DNA of 64,000 nucleotides from Tenebrio molitor (taxonomy: Eukaryota; Arthropoda; Insecta; Coleoptera; Tenebrionidae). The notes below the pieces were generated by a model. The model was not told the origin of the DNA. It made no database searches and worked only from the letters and a program-made list of their open reading frames with translations. The position numbers and the translations under genes were made by a program. The DNA lies in contig NC_091051.1 in assembly GCF_963966145.1 (NCBI RefSeq), positions 13,764,001 to 13,828,000 of the forward strand, given 5' to 3'. Below are positions 35,201-46,600 of the stretch, piece after piece; position 1 is the first letter of the stretch; each line of letters begins with the position of its first letter.

Positions 35201-36527
35201 AACATAAACTACGTGGGCTACACGTCAAGGATTAACTTCTTCACTTTTCATCACTGCGCTTTCACACCTGGGAACGAATTCCAGGCAATTTATGCGACGT
35301 AACGATCCTTAAAAATTCAAATTCGAGCTCGGGGAACAAGTTGGGAGGTCAATTTTGTACATTTCTCCCGAATACATTTTTTATAACTGAACTGTACTTC
35401 AGAAAAGATCAATTGCAATTCAGATTACTAAATTATATTTCAGAAAGCATCAGTTTCATTTCAAATTAAGACATAATAAAGCAAACTGTGTATTGATTTC
35501 CTGTTAGATCTACAGAGTGTTTAGGGTTTACGCTCCTAACCCTTGAATTAGAGATTACGGATCACAGATCAGCTGTTTAAATCTAACCTCACTTTTTGCG
35601 TTGTTATTGTTTTTACTCTGCAGACTGACAAGTGGTGCATAAAAATAAAAACGTGGTTTCGTAGGCATTGCCTGTTGCTAAATCCAATGGAAACTCTCTC
35701 CAAAAAATGCTAGTGCCTCTAAGTTGGTTAAAAATGAAAAATGAAATTTACAAAGCGTTGTTTTGCCACACATTTTGGAGCTTTTCGTGCACGAGTATTT
35801 CAGCTATTTCCTGACATTTCAAGTCTAGAGGAAATTTCTTCACCCCGAGGGTAATGACGCGTCCCCGGCGACACGAAAAGGTGAAGAATTCCGCTTTGGC
35901 CGCAATTTGCTCAAAGATAATGATCCGTGCAAGAAACACGTGATGCAATCGGAATTTGTCCCTTTACTCTTTGGCAAGCCGACGATCCGACAATTGATGC
36001 AATCATTGCGCACAGATAAATTGGAAATGTGTTCTTCGTACCGAGCAATTAACGAGTGTTATGACACGAACGCTCCGGTGTAGGTAGAAAGGTGGACGGA
36101 TAATAAATAAGAGGGACGGCGGCGTTGAAAGACGGAAATCCACTTAGTTGAGTATCCGGGGGCTGCAACGGGGCCATGATCTTCGCGTCGTGCAGCAGAC
36201 GTACTCTCATTACGGAAATTAAGTCATCGCGAAAGATTAACATAATGATAACCTTCTCGATATTATCAATTTTACGAATTAGCATAAGCGCAGGTTACCT
36301 TCGTTAAAAGGTTTGAGATGGAGCTGTTGTCTTCTGCTCTCTTCCACCCTGGAACGGGTCCCGTAGTTGTCCCACTTGTACTTGGTCAGCGACGAGACCG
36401 GTGCCTGGACCGGAGGTTCGGTGGCTTCTTCGGCTTGCCACTCGTTGTCCGAGAAGGGATCGTCGTTGTCAGCAACGTCATCCTCGTAATCGTCGAAACT
36501 GTCACCGAGGTCGTCGGTCTCGTCTTC
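26265..36527 (-). CDS. Pvf: PDGF/VEGF-related factor (Pvf-like), last five exons; first exon not found
   Basis: Exons are 36299-36527, 33722-33954, 26623-26798, 26441-26572 and 26265-26388 with GT-AG borders and matching phases (297 residues visible). The first listed exon is a strongly acidic pro-region (DDYEDDVADNDDPFSDNEW). Next comes the PDGF domain with cysteines in QC, PHC, HRC, TGCC and TRC, completed in the following exon by ECACIE: eight in the order of the PDGF/VEGF cystine knot. The C-terminus is cysteine-rich (HCKCPEEF, CSCDC, DRRCI, CEYGVYM, GRC), as in arthropod Pvf proteins and VEGF-C. In insects these secreted dimers activate the PVR receptor tyrosine kinase in blood-cell survival and cell migration. 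The 6.9-kb intron holds a Helitron and MITEs. Which Pvf paralogue this is cannot be told; the signal-peptide exon should lie to the right. Confidence 0.93.
28590..28981. mobile_element. MITE with ACAGTGCGCCCAGAAATG termini
   Basis: The left ACAGTGCGCCCAGAAATGTG then GTAGCAACTTTT and the right AAACTTGCTACCACATTTCT then GGGCGCTGTGTA are inverted repeats of about 40 bases with further similarity inward (TGTCACAAGATGGCAC / GTGTCATCTTGCGG). It lies in the large Pvf intron. Confidence 0.87.
28982..29155. mobile_element. Palindromic MITE directly abutting the previous one
   Basis: TACAGGATATTTCACGAGTG then ATAATAAGCCTGACG is repeated inverted to CTGTA at 29155, and both arms contain GCAACCCACA or its equivalent. 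It shares a TA with the element at 28590-28981. Confidence 0.87.
29156..31729. other. Intronic sequence of the Pvf gene, nothing further recognised
   Basis: Several short open frames occur (for example 29520-29891 plus and 30350-30622 plus). None has a recognisable domain, splice-compatible context or consistent codon use, and I regard them as chance. Confidence 0.4.
31730..32543 (+). mobile_element. Non-autonomous Helitron with captured coding fragment
   Basis: The 5' end TCTATATATGTATATAAAAC then TGAATGTCTGTTTG follows an A, and the 3' end is CTAG followed by T, preceded by a GC-rich hairpin (GCGGGC AAA GCCGCGGG). TC at the 5' end, CTRR at the 3' end with a hairpin ~10 bases before it, no inverted repeats and insertion between A and T are Helitron hallmarks. 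It carries internal repeats (CACCTTCGCCGCTT twice, AACCCCTA twice). No Rep/helicase is present. Confidence 0.85.
32148..32350 (+). pseudogene. Captured exon fragment inside the Helitron
   Basis: From the ATG at 32148 the plus strand reads MCLNDCVLPEDVLNEAEQ, ASNSLIPEKSKGRYLK, a stop, then ENKSVMLAYFHEL followed by a consensus splice donor GGTAAGTG near 32334. This resembles the N-terminus (LPEDIL...NLLPEKSKKxY...VLLAYFxEL) of insect proteins related to tyrosine recombinases. I recall that family but cannot verify it. A single in-frame TAG interrupts the frame. Retention of exon end and donor suggests capture of genomic DNA, not cDNA. Confidence 0.55.
32544..33721. other. Intronic sequence of the Pvf gene
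   Basis: Bases 32585-32640 contain a remnant of the TTCACGAGT-type MITE (TTGGTTGCATCACAAATTTT ... ATTATTACTCGTG). The rest shows no gene or repeat that I can support. Confidence 0.4.
33955..36298. other. Pvf intron between acidic pro-region exon and PDGF-domain exon
   Basis: Bases 35556-35630 match the core of the ATATCGGGTG MITE family (CAGCTGTTTAAATCTAACCT). Otherwise nothing recognised. Local GC is higher at 35840-36300, adjacent to the exon. Confidence 0.45.
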
Positions 36528-37356
36528 CTGAAAAACAGATTAACGAAATTAACGGGACCTGTCGATATGAAACAAAAAGAAAAAACTCGGACGGAATTTC
36601 TCTTTAAAATATTGACACTTTCTATGTCGTTGTTTGCGCATACAATTGTCGCCAGTTTGAAGAAGCGTGTTCGGGTTTCGCCCCTGAAGAAGCCTCCAGT
36701 TGACTCAGATCCGATCAACATGGTGGTTATTCCACATTTAAAACTTGGAAATTACAGAACAAAAAGATAATGACAGTATTCTCCTATTTGCATAAATAGC
36801 ACTGCGTTTCTAGTTTTCTATTTTAAATTGTAATTGCCGCAGAAGATTTGCATGTCGAAGTGTGATTATAGGAAAATAATTAACAGTACTTTCTACAAAA
36901 GTTATTAAGCGAATTGTAAGTTTCCTGGTTCAATTTTACGATCATATTAACATTTTCTTGTATTGTGGGAAAGAACCTTCAGAGCTGCGCCTTTTGATAT
37001 CCTCACGCCTTCTTTCTTTTTTGTAAATTACTCGATAAGATCAACAAAAGAATAGAGGGGCGGCTGCAGAGAACAAAATTTCTGGAAACGTGAAGCGTAA
37101 CTGTCACTTGTCAATTTTGACATTTATGTTAATTTTGTTTAAAAAATGGTTTTCACTCGAGAATACAAAACATTTATGACTGAACCATATTTTCGAAATG
37201 AGAACGAAGAAAACGACGACTTCGTTTACCATTCACAACCTTCTTATTGGAGTTTCGACATAACCTTTCTTCATCATCGCTTGAAACTGCGCCACACGTT
37301 TTCAGAAGTTTTGTTATCCGCGGCCGTTCCTTATTTCTTTTTTTACTCTGATACAA
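36528..37356. other. Upstream of the first recognised Pvf exon, nothing recognised
   Basis: No signal-peptide exon with a phase-0 donor could be identified on the minus strand here. ORFs are short and overlap exon shadows. Confidence 0.4.
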
Positions 37357-37773
37357 TAGTACTATTGGGGACAAATTACTTTGGTCATCAAAGTCAGTTG
37401 ACTGACATAAAGTTGTAAAGCAAGGATTAGGATGGTTAACCTTATTTTTTACTACTGTCAACCACTGTCACTGAAAAACTCATCATTGCAAAATGTTAAA
37501 TACCGAAAAATGGACAACTGAAGGAGATATTCCTAGGAGGAAAAATTGAAAAGGTTTCCACAAGGCAATTTGGCCGATGGACAATCCCCCAGAAACAAGG
37601 GAGATGATTCTAAATTTATTTTTGAATGGTGGAAGGTGCCATATTTTTGACAAGAGAAAAGTCAATAATTTGAAATTGTCATCACTATTGACTTGACGTT
37701 AATGCTTGGTTTACATTAATTTGTTTTGAAGTGACAGAAGAATGACGACCAAAGTATTTTGTCCCCAATAGTA
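37357..37773. mobile_element. MITE with TAGTACTATTGGGG termini
   Basis: The left TAGTACTATTGGGGACAAAT then TACTTTGGTCATC and the right GACGACCAAAGTATTTTGTC then CCCAATAGTA are inverted repeats of about 33 bases; length about 417. The outer TAGTACTATT is shared with the elements at 20235 and 23563. Confidence 0.88.
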
Positions 37774-38077
37774 CATGTCCAGATGAAATACTTCATTTAA
37801 ATAAAAATATTTTTATACTTTGTCACTTACAGATTTAATTAAGAAAATAAACAAGTTATATAAGCAAAGACCTTCATTGGAATTTATTTCCATAACAAAA
37901 GGTGTTCACCAGGACTACCGTTTATTTGATAAACATCGGTTCTCCTCTAATCGTTGGTATTTTGTACGAATCATTTTTCTAAATTTGTTTGAGGAGAATT
38001 GACAAATTGTTTTTTGGTCCAACTAAATAAAAATAAAACAGGATCTTCAAAGCACATCTCTAGCATATTATTTAATA

Positions 38078-38334
38078 GAGTAGAGGTGTTGGATTTTCTC
38101 ATGGACTATGACTCATATCTGCGCAAAGGACGAATATCGGTCCAAGTAGGCGCTACAAACCGACCGGAAAACACCCTCATTCGTTACGTTAGTTTCGCCT
38201 CTCTCTCGTCTATTTCCATGTAAAGTAGTCGACGTTTTCAGTTTTCATTTGCAGATTTTTCACTCGTTTATCGCTCTGCCTTCGCGCAGGTATTTCCAAG
38301 GTCACAGCTCATGAGAGAATCCAACACCTCTACT
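38078..38334. mobile_element. MITE with TAGAGGTGTTGGATT termini
   Basis: The left TAGAGGTGTTGGATTTTCTC then ATG and the right CATGAGAGAATCCAACACCT then CTA are inverted repeats. The interior, about 210 bases, is unusually GC-rich for this region and has no convincing ORF. Confidence 0.85.
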
Positions 38335-41221
38335 AGGTTCAAAAAATTTACTCCAATCAGATTGTTGCCATATTTGAATCTCAGCCAATGGAAAGCCAGT
38401 GACGCAATTTTTGATGATTGCACTAGTGCGTTAATTATTGCCATGTGACTTTGCAGATGATGAAAAATATTTTAGAAAAATGTAATAAATGTTACATTTT
38501 CGAATTCATAAGTTTATTTTCCTTCGAGGTTTTTTTAAATATTTTTTCCGAGATGTCAGACGTGTCGATTTTTTTCTAGTGCACGATTGCATGAACTTGA
38601 CACGATGCACTCGCGATGTTACTATTGATAATAGCCCATTAAAACCGCAAATTGGTGTCAATGCTTTATAAATAGGCTTTTTAAAGTAATTAAGCATGGC
38701 ATTAATTTACTATAATTGACCAATATCTAAGAGTATCTTAAAAACATGTAAATTAAAAAATGTGTCCTTTAAAATACTGGTAACGTTCTAAATTCCTTGG
38801 GAGCAGTTTAAGCCGCTGGATACTCTAACTGCATTTTTGTCGTTCTCTTTTGTCCCCCCAACAATTTCCTCCATTAATCAGTCGGAATTTCGTGACTGTG
38901 TCTAAAAATGCCACTCAATTGGGACACATGAGTCTATATTTGCGTTAAATACCGTCGGCTTTATCTCAGTCACGTCTAGCTCCAGCACGAAATTTTTCAA
39001 TTGCAGGTAGAGCTGAAGAAGTCCCCTTCGTCAAATTAGTCGTGGGTAGATAGCTCCACCGAAGCTCTCGTTTTATGAATTACTCATCGATACACTTCAA
39101 TAAATCTTCAGATAACTCGAATACACATAAATGTATCAAACCAAATAAGGAGAGTCGACAAGTTCAATAATAACCGATTCGTAGAAGATGCATGGGTCGG
39201 ACTGGGTAATTATCCGTCTAAGCCCACACGAGGATAAGTGCAGGGTCGAACTTTGAGGAACCTGATCTTGCGACATTGCACGTCAGTTCGATTTGGTCGG
39301 ATCGAAGATCTTCGCCTGTCAGCAAGTGTAACGGTCACGGAGCTCTGCATATGAGATACGCGGGACTGTCAGGATAATGACGGATTAAGTTAAAATTAAA
39401 AGAGTTAATTTCACACGTGGTAACGTCAGCGAACACGTGTGCCTCGGTAAAAAATGAGAATGTGTGTCAGACAACAGGTGCTATCTCGGTATTAATAAAC
39501 CCAACGAGTTTTTGATTTATTATTAGCGGAGGAGTCTTCAAGAGCCGTGAAAAATTTCTATTCGGCAATGAGGAAGTTGCGCCTTCGAGTGGTGCACTTG
39601 AACGCAAAAATAACAAAGCGTCTTTGATGTGTTCGTGTTGTCGGTGGCAGTCCGACGGCTTTAGGTGTCGGAAAACAAACGGTTCCGTGATTTCGACATA
39701 ATTACAGTGGAGTTCCAGCAAATCGCTCGTAATGAAGGATTAATTAAATCATCTTCCCAGCTAATAAAACGCTGTCCTTTTCGAGAGAGTTTAAATTGGT
39801 CGGAGCGCCCAACTCGCACTCGTTGCATATTTATAACGAATAAATACTAATTGAGGCGACATTAATGTTACAATGATCTCACTGCCAAGCAAACAACCAA
39901 TTAAAACATTTCTCTTTTAATTACCCCGGATTGTAAACTAATATCCGAGTTTAGAAAAATTCACACTAGCGCCGTAAATTCGCACCAAACACGCATTATT
40001 TGTGGGGCGAGCTCTCGTTAACGCATTAAACATTTCGAAATTGTGCGTGTTTCCCATGGCTCGGAGCGATGTGAATTAGGTAACGACCACATAAAAAAGA
40101 AAAAGTTTTCAACAACATCCGTTCATCATTACGCATGCATAAATTTTCAACGATAAAATGCATGACAAATTAGCGAAAGTTCCGATCGGTAAAGATCCAT
40201 TAATTCTAAATGGGTTTCCCATTTGGAACGGTTCTACCGAGTGGGACCCATATCGGTGACCCCTGAGACCGCATCTCACAGATTAGCTGCGTGTGGTTCA
40301 AATTTACATTTTTACAGGCGCAATAACAATTGAATTCGTGTTAAAGAAATCCGATTGGTTGGATTCCATTTAATTCTCACTAATTTCAGGCGGCGCTTAG
40401 ATAAAGTGTCAATTGGTCGAAGACCACGAGAAAGGTGGACATAAATCTCGTTCATTGATGTTTTTAAGCATTTTTCGGCAATAAAGGTGTCAACACGAAT
40501 TCCACAAATATTCAGTCTGTGACAAAAATGAAAGAGAAAAAATTCTACTGTATCTCGGAAGAGAATCAAATCTGAGAGAAGTCGGAGTGACAATTTTAAC
40601 GATATTTACCTCCATTTTTGGAACATTTAATTTTTTCCTGCTCTGTGAATAGCCATTAAAATTTATTATCTTGTATGTTTGAAATTTGTTAAACCGACGT
40701 AATGTTTGTAGTGACAAAAATAGCCATCATTATAATAAAATTAAGATATAGGTCGGTGACCCGTCAGTACAAGGGTTTATCATTTAATTAAACCAAAATA
40801 ATCTTTTTCACACTTCATCGTGTTGGGACGCAATGACTATTATTTTTATTGTTACAGTGAGCCAATTTTTTTGTAATCACTCATCTAACATAAAATTATT
40901 AGACAAAATAATCTAATAATAACTATGGCGATTTACTAATGTTTTGTTGAAAGTACACAAGATACAGAACAAATCTGACCCCTGTTTTATTAAGACCGTA
41001 AAATATGAAATTGTGACAGTTTCAGGTTCACCGATAATGAGTCTATGTTTATGATTTCAAGTTACATATTTTTGCAACCTAGACCAGACTTTAACAACGT
41101 TTATTTTGTTTATTACAAAATAAGAAGAAAAAATTTCGTTGCGGTTGTGAACAGTTTTGTTTTACATCAATAAAAAAAATTAATCATCTAAAAGCCTTCA
41201 GATCATCTAGATTTGAAATAA
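38335..41221. other. No gene recognised
   Basis: I see only short open frames with no domain and no repeat pairs. The stretch 39200-40300 is less AT-rich than its surroundings and could hold regulatory DNA or an undetected exon. Confidence 0.35.
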
Positions 41222-41435
41222 ATATCGGGTGTTCATTTAAATTATTCTCAAAGTTGACGTTGAAGAGTCGATTGTGAATGCACCACTCGTCCGTCTGCAG
41301 AGTGAAAACACAAACAACAAACAACACAAAAAGTGAGGTTAGATTTAAACAGCTGATCCGTGATCTACTGATCTGTAATCCGTGGTGCGTTCACAATGGA
41401 CTCTTTAACGATAAATTTAAATGAACACCCGATAT
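41222..41435. mobile_element. ATATCGGGTG MITE, complete copy 1
   Basis: The left ATATCGGGTGTTCATTTAAA then TTATTCTCAAAG and GAAGAGTCGATTGTGAA is repeated inverted to AACACCCGATAT at 41435. The core contains AAAAAGTGAGGTTAGATTTA. It is related to 61600-61803 and to fragments at 35556 and 45574. Confidence 0.88.
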
Positions 41436-42493
41436 ATCTTATTAAACATGTAAAACTTGCATTTGCAATATTTCTTTTTCAAGATAAAAAAATTACTTTA
41501 TGGCGCTTATATTTCAGTTGAAAATAATTTATTTTTTGGGCAATATACTACCTAATCAAAATGTTTTTCAATTGTTAAAAAGTCACAAAGCCTTGTGCTA
41601 TTTTTGCTTCAACTTTACAATACTTTTAAATTTTAAATGAGTAGCCTAAGTTATTCCTACGCTTCTAATTATCTAACAAAATCCAACTGAAATACTACCG
41701 GATGAGAATGATTATCTAATCAACCGGTCTTTAGTGTTTCGATTGTGCAACTGGTATTCATTAAAAAATATTCGACTAAATAAATCTACGTGACATTTGA
41801 CTCCCAAACTCTACAGAACTAGTAAAATATCCTTAAAGAAAAACTGTCTTCGCAAAGTTTTGGTCATCCCTAGTTGTTTCTATTTTAAACTATCTGGATC
41901 AATGTTCATCATTTTCTGAGTTACATAGGTAACAGTTTTTATAATGAGATTTCAATATTTCATATTACTTAATACTTTAGAAGAAAAATAATTTTCGGCT
42001 TCCCTACAGTTGTAAAACACCTTTAATTTACTCTTTTTACAGTTACTTTCAAATTAAAGTTCATACCTACCTTACTTTAATTTAGTGTAAGAAAACACAT
42101 TTTTATCGACTAATAAATAATCACAATCATAATAGGGAAAATACAACCTATCAGGATCAGGTTGGCAGCTCAGAATGTCAAAAAGTTTGACATTTGTCAT
42201 TTAATAAAATGAAACATTTGGTCAGCCGAAAAAGCTAATAGGTACAAATGTAAGAAATCAGCACTCGGCTTTTCCTCGTGCTTGAAACCTATTATTCGCC
42301 CTGTAAAATACTTATACCGTACTCTGACGTAGCGAACTACAAATTTGATCCTGCACGATTTGATTTTCGAAAGAGTGAATTTGCAATGTTATTTTAGTCT
42401 TTTATTTAAAAAACATGCAAGTTTCAACAAATTTGAAATATTGGTGTGGAGAACCATACAGGCCGCCCATGTTCCAAAACAATTTTTCAAAAT

Positions 42494-42633
42494 ATTGGGT
42501 AGTATGCATAAAAATAAGCATTTGCTTATACTATATATTTGTCTTTTTCTATCTAATAGAGTCCATGTATTTCTATCTCTCACTACTACAAGTAAAAGCA
42601 TTTGCTAATGGTTTATGCATATGACCCAATTTT
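42494..42633. mobile_element. Short Harbinger-type MITE, relative of 5563-6393
   Basis: The left ATTGGGTAGTATGCATAAAA then ATAAGCATTTGCTTA and the right AAGCATTTGCTAATGG then TTTATGCATATGACCCAAT are inverted repeats. GGGT ends, AATAAAAATAAGCA-like subterminal sequence and AGCATTTGCT motifs match the longer element at 5563. About 140 bases. Confidence 0.8.
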
Positions 42634-42639
42634 TAATAT

Positions 42640-43060
42640 GAAAAATGTCAGTAGAATTTGGCAAAAAGCTCCTTTGCGATGATACTTGTGCAAAATTGTC
42701 CTTATTCTCAAAACAACTAATCTGATAGGCACCAAAATCAATAGATCTTGAGTCCTCATTGTGATGAACATTTTGAAAGAAGAAACACTCAATTCGGTAC
42801 ATTTTTACAGAAGTTATGGGAAATGAAAGAAAATTGCACAAAATTTTAATACAACAGCACCGATCTGATTGGAGGCAAAATCAATAGACGTGAAGTCCTT
42901 ACTGAGACAAACATTTTACAAAAATAAAAATAGGGAAAACTAGTTTTCTTTATATTTTGATGATAGAACCATCCTTCCATTTTCTTACGGAACATGAAAA
43001 TACAAAAATTGCACGTTACAAACACTTGTTTTAACCTTCCCACTGAAATTTCTATTTTTG
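42640..43060. repeat. Possible diverged tandem duplication (~200 bp)
   Basis: CTAATCTGATAGGCACCAAA then ATCAATAGATCTTGAGTCCT (about 42715) resembles CGATCTGATTGGAGGCAAAA then TCAATAGACGTGAAGTCCTT (about 42860), and both are followed by GA-rich text with AACATTTT. Similarity elsewhere is weak, so this is tentative. Confidence 0.4.
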
Positions 43061-43078
43061 ACAAGTTAAAATAGTCTC

Positions 43079-43620
43079 ATCAGGGCAGAAGTCTGGGGAT
43101 GGAAGAAACAAGAAGAGGTAAAGAGAGTGCAAGAAAAATATTTAAGAAGAGTGCTAGGAGTGGACAGAGAAACGCCAGGTTACACAGTGAGGGAAGAGTG
43201 CAAGAGGAATAGACTGAGAGTGAAAGCGGAAAAGAGAGCGGCAAAGTTTGAAGACAAAATAGATGGAAGGGAAGACTGCAGAGATTCAGATGTAAGAACG
43301 AAGAGGGAGAAAACAGGTATTGGATGCAAGGAGAGGAAAGAAGATGTAGGATGTGCTATGAGGAGAGAGATAATCAAGCAGATGTGGAATAGATGCAGCG
43401 ACATGAGACAGAGGGAGAGAAAGGAACGGGGAGAAATACCGAATGAAGACGGAAGCGAGATAAGATAGATGAAAGAGATATGGAAGAGGAGGGAAAGACC
43501 AGAGAGGAAAGGGGTGGGAGATAGGAATTAAAATGTGTTTTCTTGGAATTGGTATTTTATGTTTAAAGAAAAATGTAATCAGGAATTCGAAAGCCGTAGG
43601 ACAAAATAAAGCATATAATA
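43079..43620 (+). mobile_element. 5'-truncated non-LTR retrotransposon, C-terminus of ORF2
   Basis: The plus-strand frame reads RAEVWGWKKQEEVKRVQ (43082), YLRRVLGVDRETPGYTV, KAEKRAAKFEDKIDGR and ends at a TAG at 43468. AEVWGW, LGVDRETPGY and REECKR are typical of the region after the RT domain of insect LINE ORF2 proteins. The coding part is purine-rich, unlike its surroundings. A 3' tail with AATAAAGC and AT repeats follows. Truncation at the 5' end is usual for this class. Confidence 0.82.
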
Positions 43621-46600
43621 TAATTATTATATATGTATAACACCTAGACTCGTCTGCGGGTTAACTCTTGAGTGTCATCTTTTGTTGAGCGGACAAATGG
43701 AATGAAACCATGACAATATAAAAAGCTGTTGTACAACACAATGCATAATAGAACGCATCAAAAATTTAAATACAATTTTGTGGTACAAAAGGAGGAGTTA
43801 CCAAATAAAATTTTTCATGGACGTAAGATCGCTACAAGCTATCAAAATGTCCGTTTACTGGAGAGCTTCCAGGAATATATCACTGTCACTTTCAATTCTG
43901 ATTAGGACAAACCTCGGTGTCGCTCATAAATCCATAAACTCAACGTGCTGGAATATTTGATATATAGTGCAGTCTAGTTATAATTTAAAATTTCCTCGGA
44001 GTATCCGAAGCATGTTAAATGCTTTATGTCAGAACCGTACACAGTTCTGGCATTGTCGGAGCCATTCGAACATGCAGACCAGTTGTCTCGTACACAACCC
44101 GCTGCGCTAATTATACGTGACGGACTTCGAATTTTCTTTTCCTTTTACCAACACCTCACGTTAACACTCAACTGCATCCAAATACCGCAAGAAAAGACGC
44201 CGCTGTCGTTACAAGACCGCTGCGATGACAACCGAATCAATAACGCACTGCCGCTTTTTCGTAATCAATTCAAAACGTCCTGATTTATGGCGTAATTGGC
44301 TGGAACGCCGTCCTGGAAGGACCGGCAAAATCTTGTAATTTTGCGGCGCCATCGGCTGCGAAAGGATTAGTCTTCGACTATTGGCGAGCAATAAATTCCA
44401 ATCGCCACAAGATTAAAGTGCAATCCAGTCAGCTTGAGACTGTAAAGCAGTCTGAATCGTGTTTCAGTCGGACTTCTGATGAAAATCTTGCCACGAAATA
44501 TAACCCATAGAGAACACACGTCCAGGGATTATCATCATCCTTCGTGCATTTTTGCAGCCTCCAACACTTTGCAGCCGATATCGGTGCAACGACGCTCCAT
44601 CATGGGAATGGTATTTTGTTACGGGTTTATAATGTTGCAATTCATAATAATTCTTATCACGTATTAGAAAATTCCGATTATAAATATAGCTTGGTGTAGT
44701 AGCTACACGCTTTTAATAAGCCTATGATGTCATCATGCAAACGCGATATGATTGTTGTCTTGTCCGTATCTACAGTTTTTTCGCTGACGACGTCGAGACC
44801 GTTATCTTTCGACTGATAGCACCAAAAGAATTATCGAAGTAGAAGTAGAACCTTGGTGCAATTCTCAAAATTCAAAACTGGCAACCTTGAGAACTTGAAC
44901 TTCACAAATATATCTTTGCTTTCTTCGTGAAAACGTAAACATTGCATTTGGCTAGATTACAAATTGTCAGTACCGAGATATACTGCGTGCTTTCAAGTCG
45001 GGTACAAATGTAATTTCTCAACATAAAAAAAAATTCAAGAATCCATCTAAAGTTGGTTTTGCTTTGTTTTAAATTGCTGCCAGTGATTATGATTTTTCCT
45101 CGAAAAAAATTAACGACTCACTAATGAACTCTACTTAATTATACATAAATCTTAATTTTGAACCAGCTCTTAATAGCATTGCGTGACTAGATGTACGAAC
45201 TAAATTATTAAAATGCAGAAAAGTTGATTATATCATGTTTTCACATCTAGATTAGATTTTATTTAATTAATTACAGCAATATTAGGCTTAAATGGAAGTA
45301 CCTAATCAATTTCTAAAAGGCAAGGCCTATAATATCAATTTAATGGACGAGTTATTACTAACAACATATTCGTAATTAGTTTCAGATAACCTAAATAGTG
45401 ATTAAAGGATGATTATTTAATAAGCATTTCCTGTATTGATAGAAGTCAATAAAAATGAAAAATTTGTCAACAAATTGGTAAACTGTCAATTAAATAGTTA
45501 CCGAATTTTTTTAAACAAAAATAATAATAATAATAGGCACTTCCCGTTACATATTTCGGATAAAATAATGTTTAGGTGCAGAGTAAAAACACAAACAACG
45601 CAAAAAGTGAGGTTAGATTTAAACAGCTGATCCATAATCGTGGTGAAAAATTAAGTTTCCTAAAAAAATTAAAATCTTATTTCACTATAACAAATGAAGA
45701 AAAAACTAAACAATATGAATGTGAATAACAATAAATAGTTTAATTTTGTTAAATTTCAACTAAAAACAAATAAAATCTTTCTGGGAGCTCAAAATTCATG
45801 GTAAAGATAGAACTGTTCCCTGTTGCAAAAAATATTCTCGACAGATTAAATCTAAGAGATGTCCTATTATTGTTAGTGGGCAGAACGGAATCCCGGATAG
45901 ATCCTTGATGATGATAAGTGACGAAAAACAAAGAAAACCTCTCACACCAAACAATTGAAGTCAACATCTCCGCGTCTCGCCAGTGCAATCAATACGACCA
46001 GCTCAACCTCTTGATGATGGCAATTTGGTTGGCGAAACGCGTCTCAATCGAATACAACAGCTCTGTTTACATTCCATGTCCCATCCTTCACCTCTCACAT
46101 ATCAAAATCTCCAACAAGCACGGTCCCGTTTAGCACATACGGAGTAAATCCTGCCGCAGGACGTTCAAAAAACAAGGTCCAATTACACAAAAACCAATAT
46201 CCCTAACCTCTTTCTTGTTATTAAGCAAACACACGTCCACAAGAGCAAAAGGCAAACAGTTTTTATTACGGCCGGCCAGACAGTCGGTTAAGCAAACAAT
46301 ATGGATCGTGAAGATGACCATTACGTCTATTCTTCATGCAACCCCTTCACCATAAACCGCTTATTATGTTCGATTAGTATCGCATAATTCGATGATCAGC
46401 GCGGCATTTTTATGGAGCGACGAATCCGTTCGCCGGATCGCACTCTTCAGGCTGAGACCGGAGAATGTGAACTGTTTGTCTTTGTGATAATTAACCAAGT
46501 GCTAGGTCAGTGTTCCATGTAAATATTGGCTTTGGCATTTTACACCGATCTTTAGGCTACCGATGTCTTGTACAAACAGGTAAAACGCGTATCGGGTATC

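Noticed and set aside
37830..37892. Minus-strand ATG followed by 21 codons and a GTAAGT donor, candidate first exon of Pvf
   Set aside because: The peptide (MEINSNEGLCLYNLFIF) is not a convincing signal peptide and nothing else supports it.
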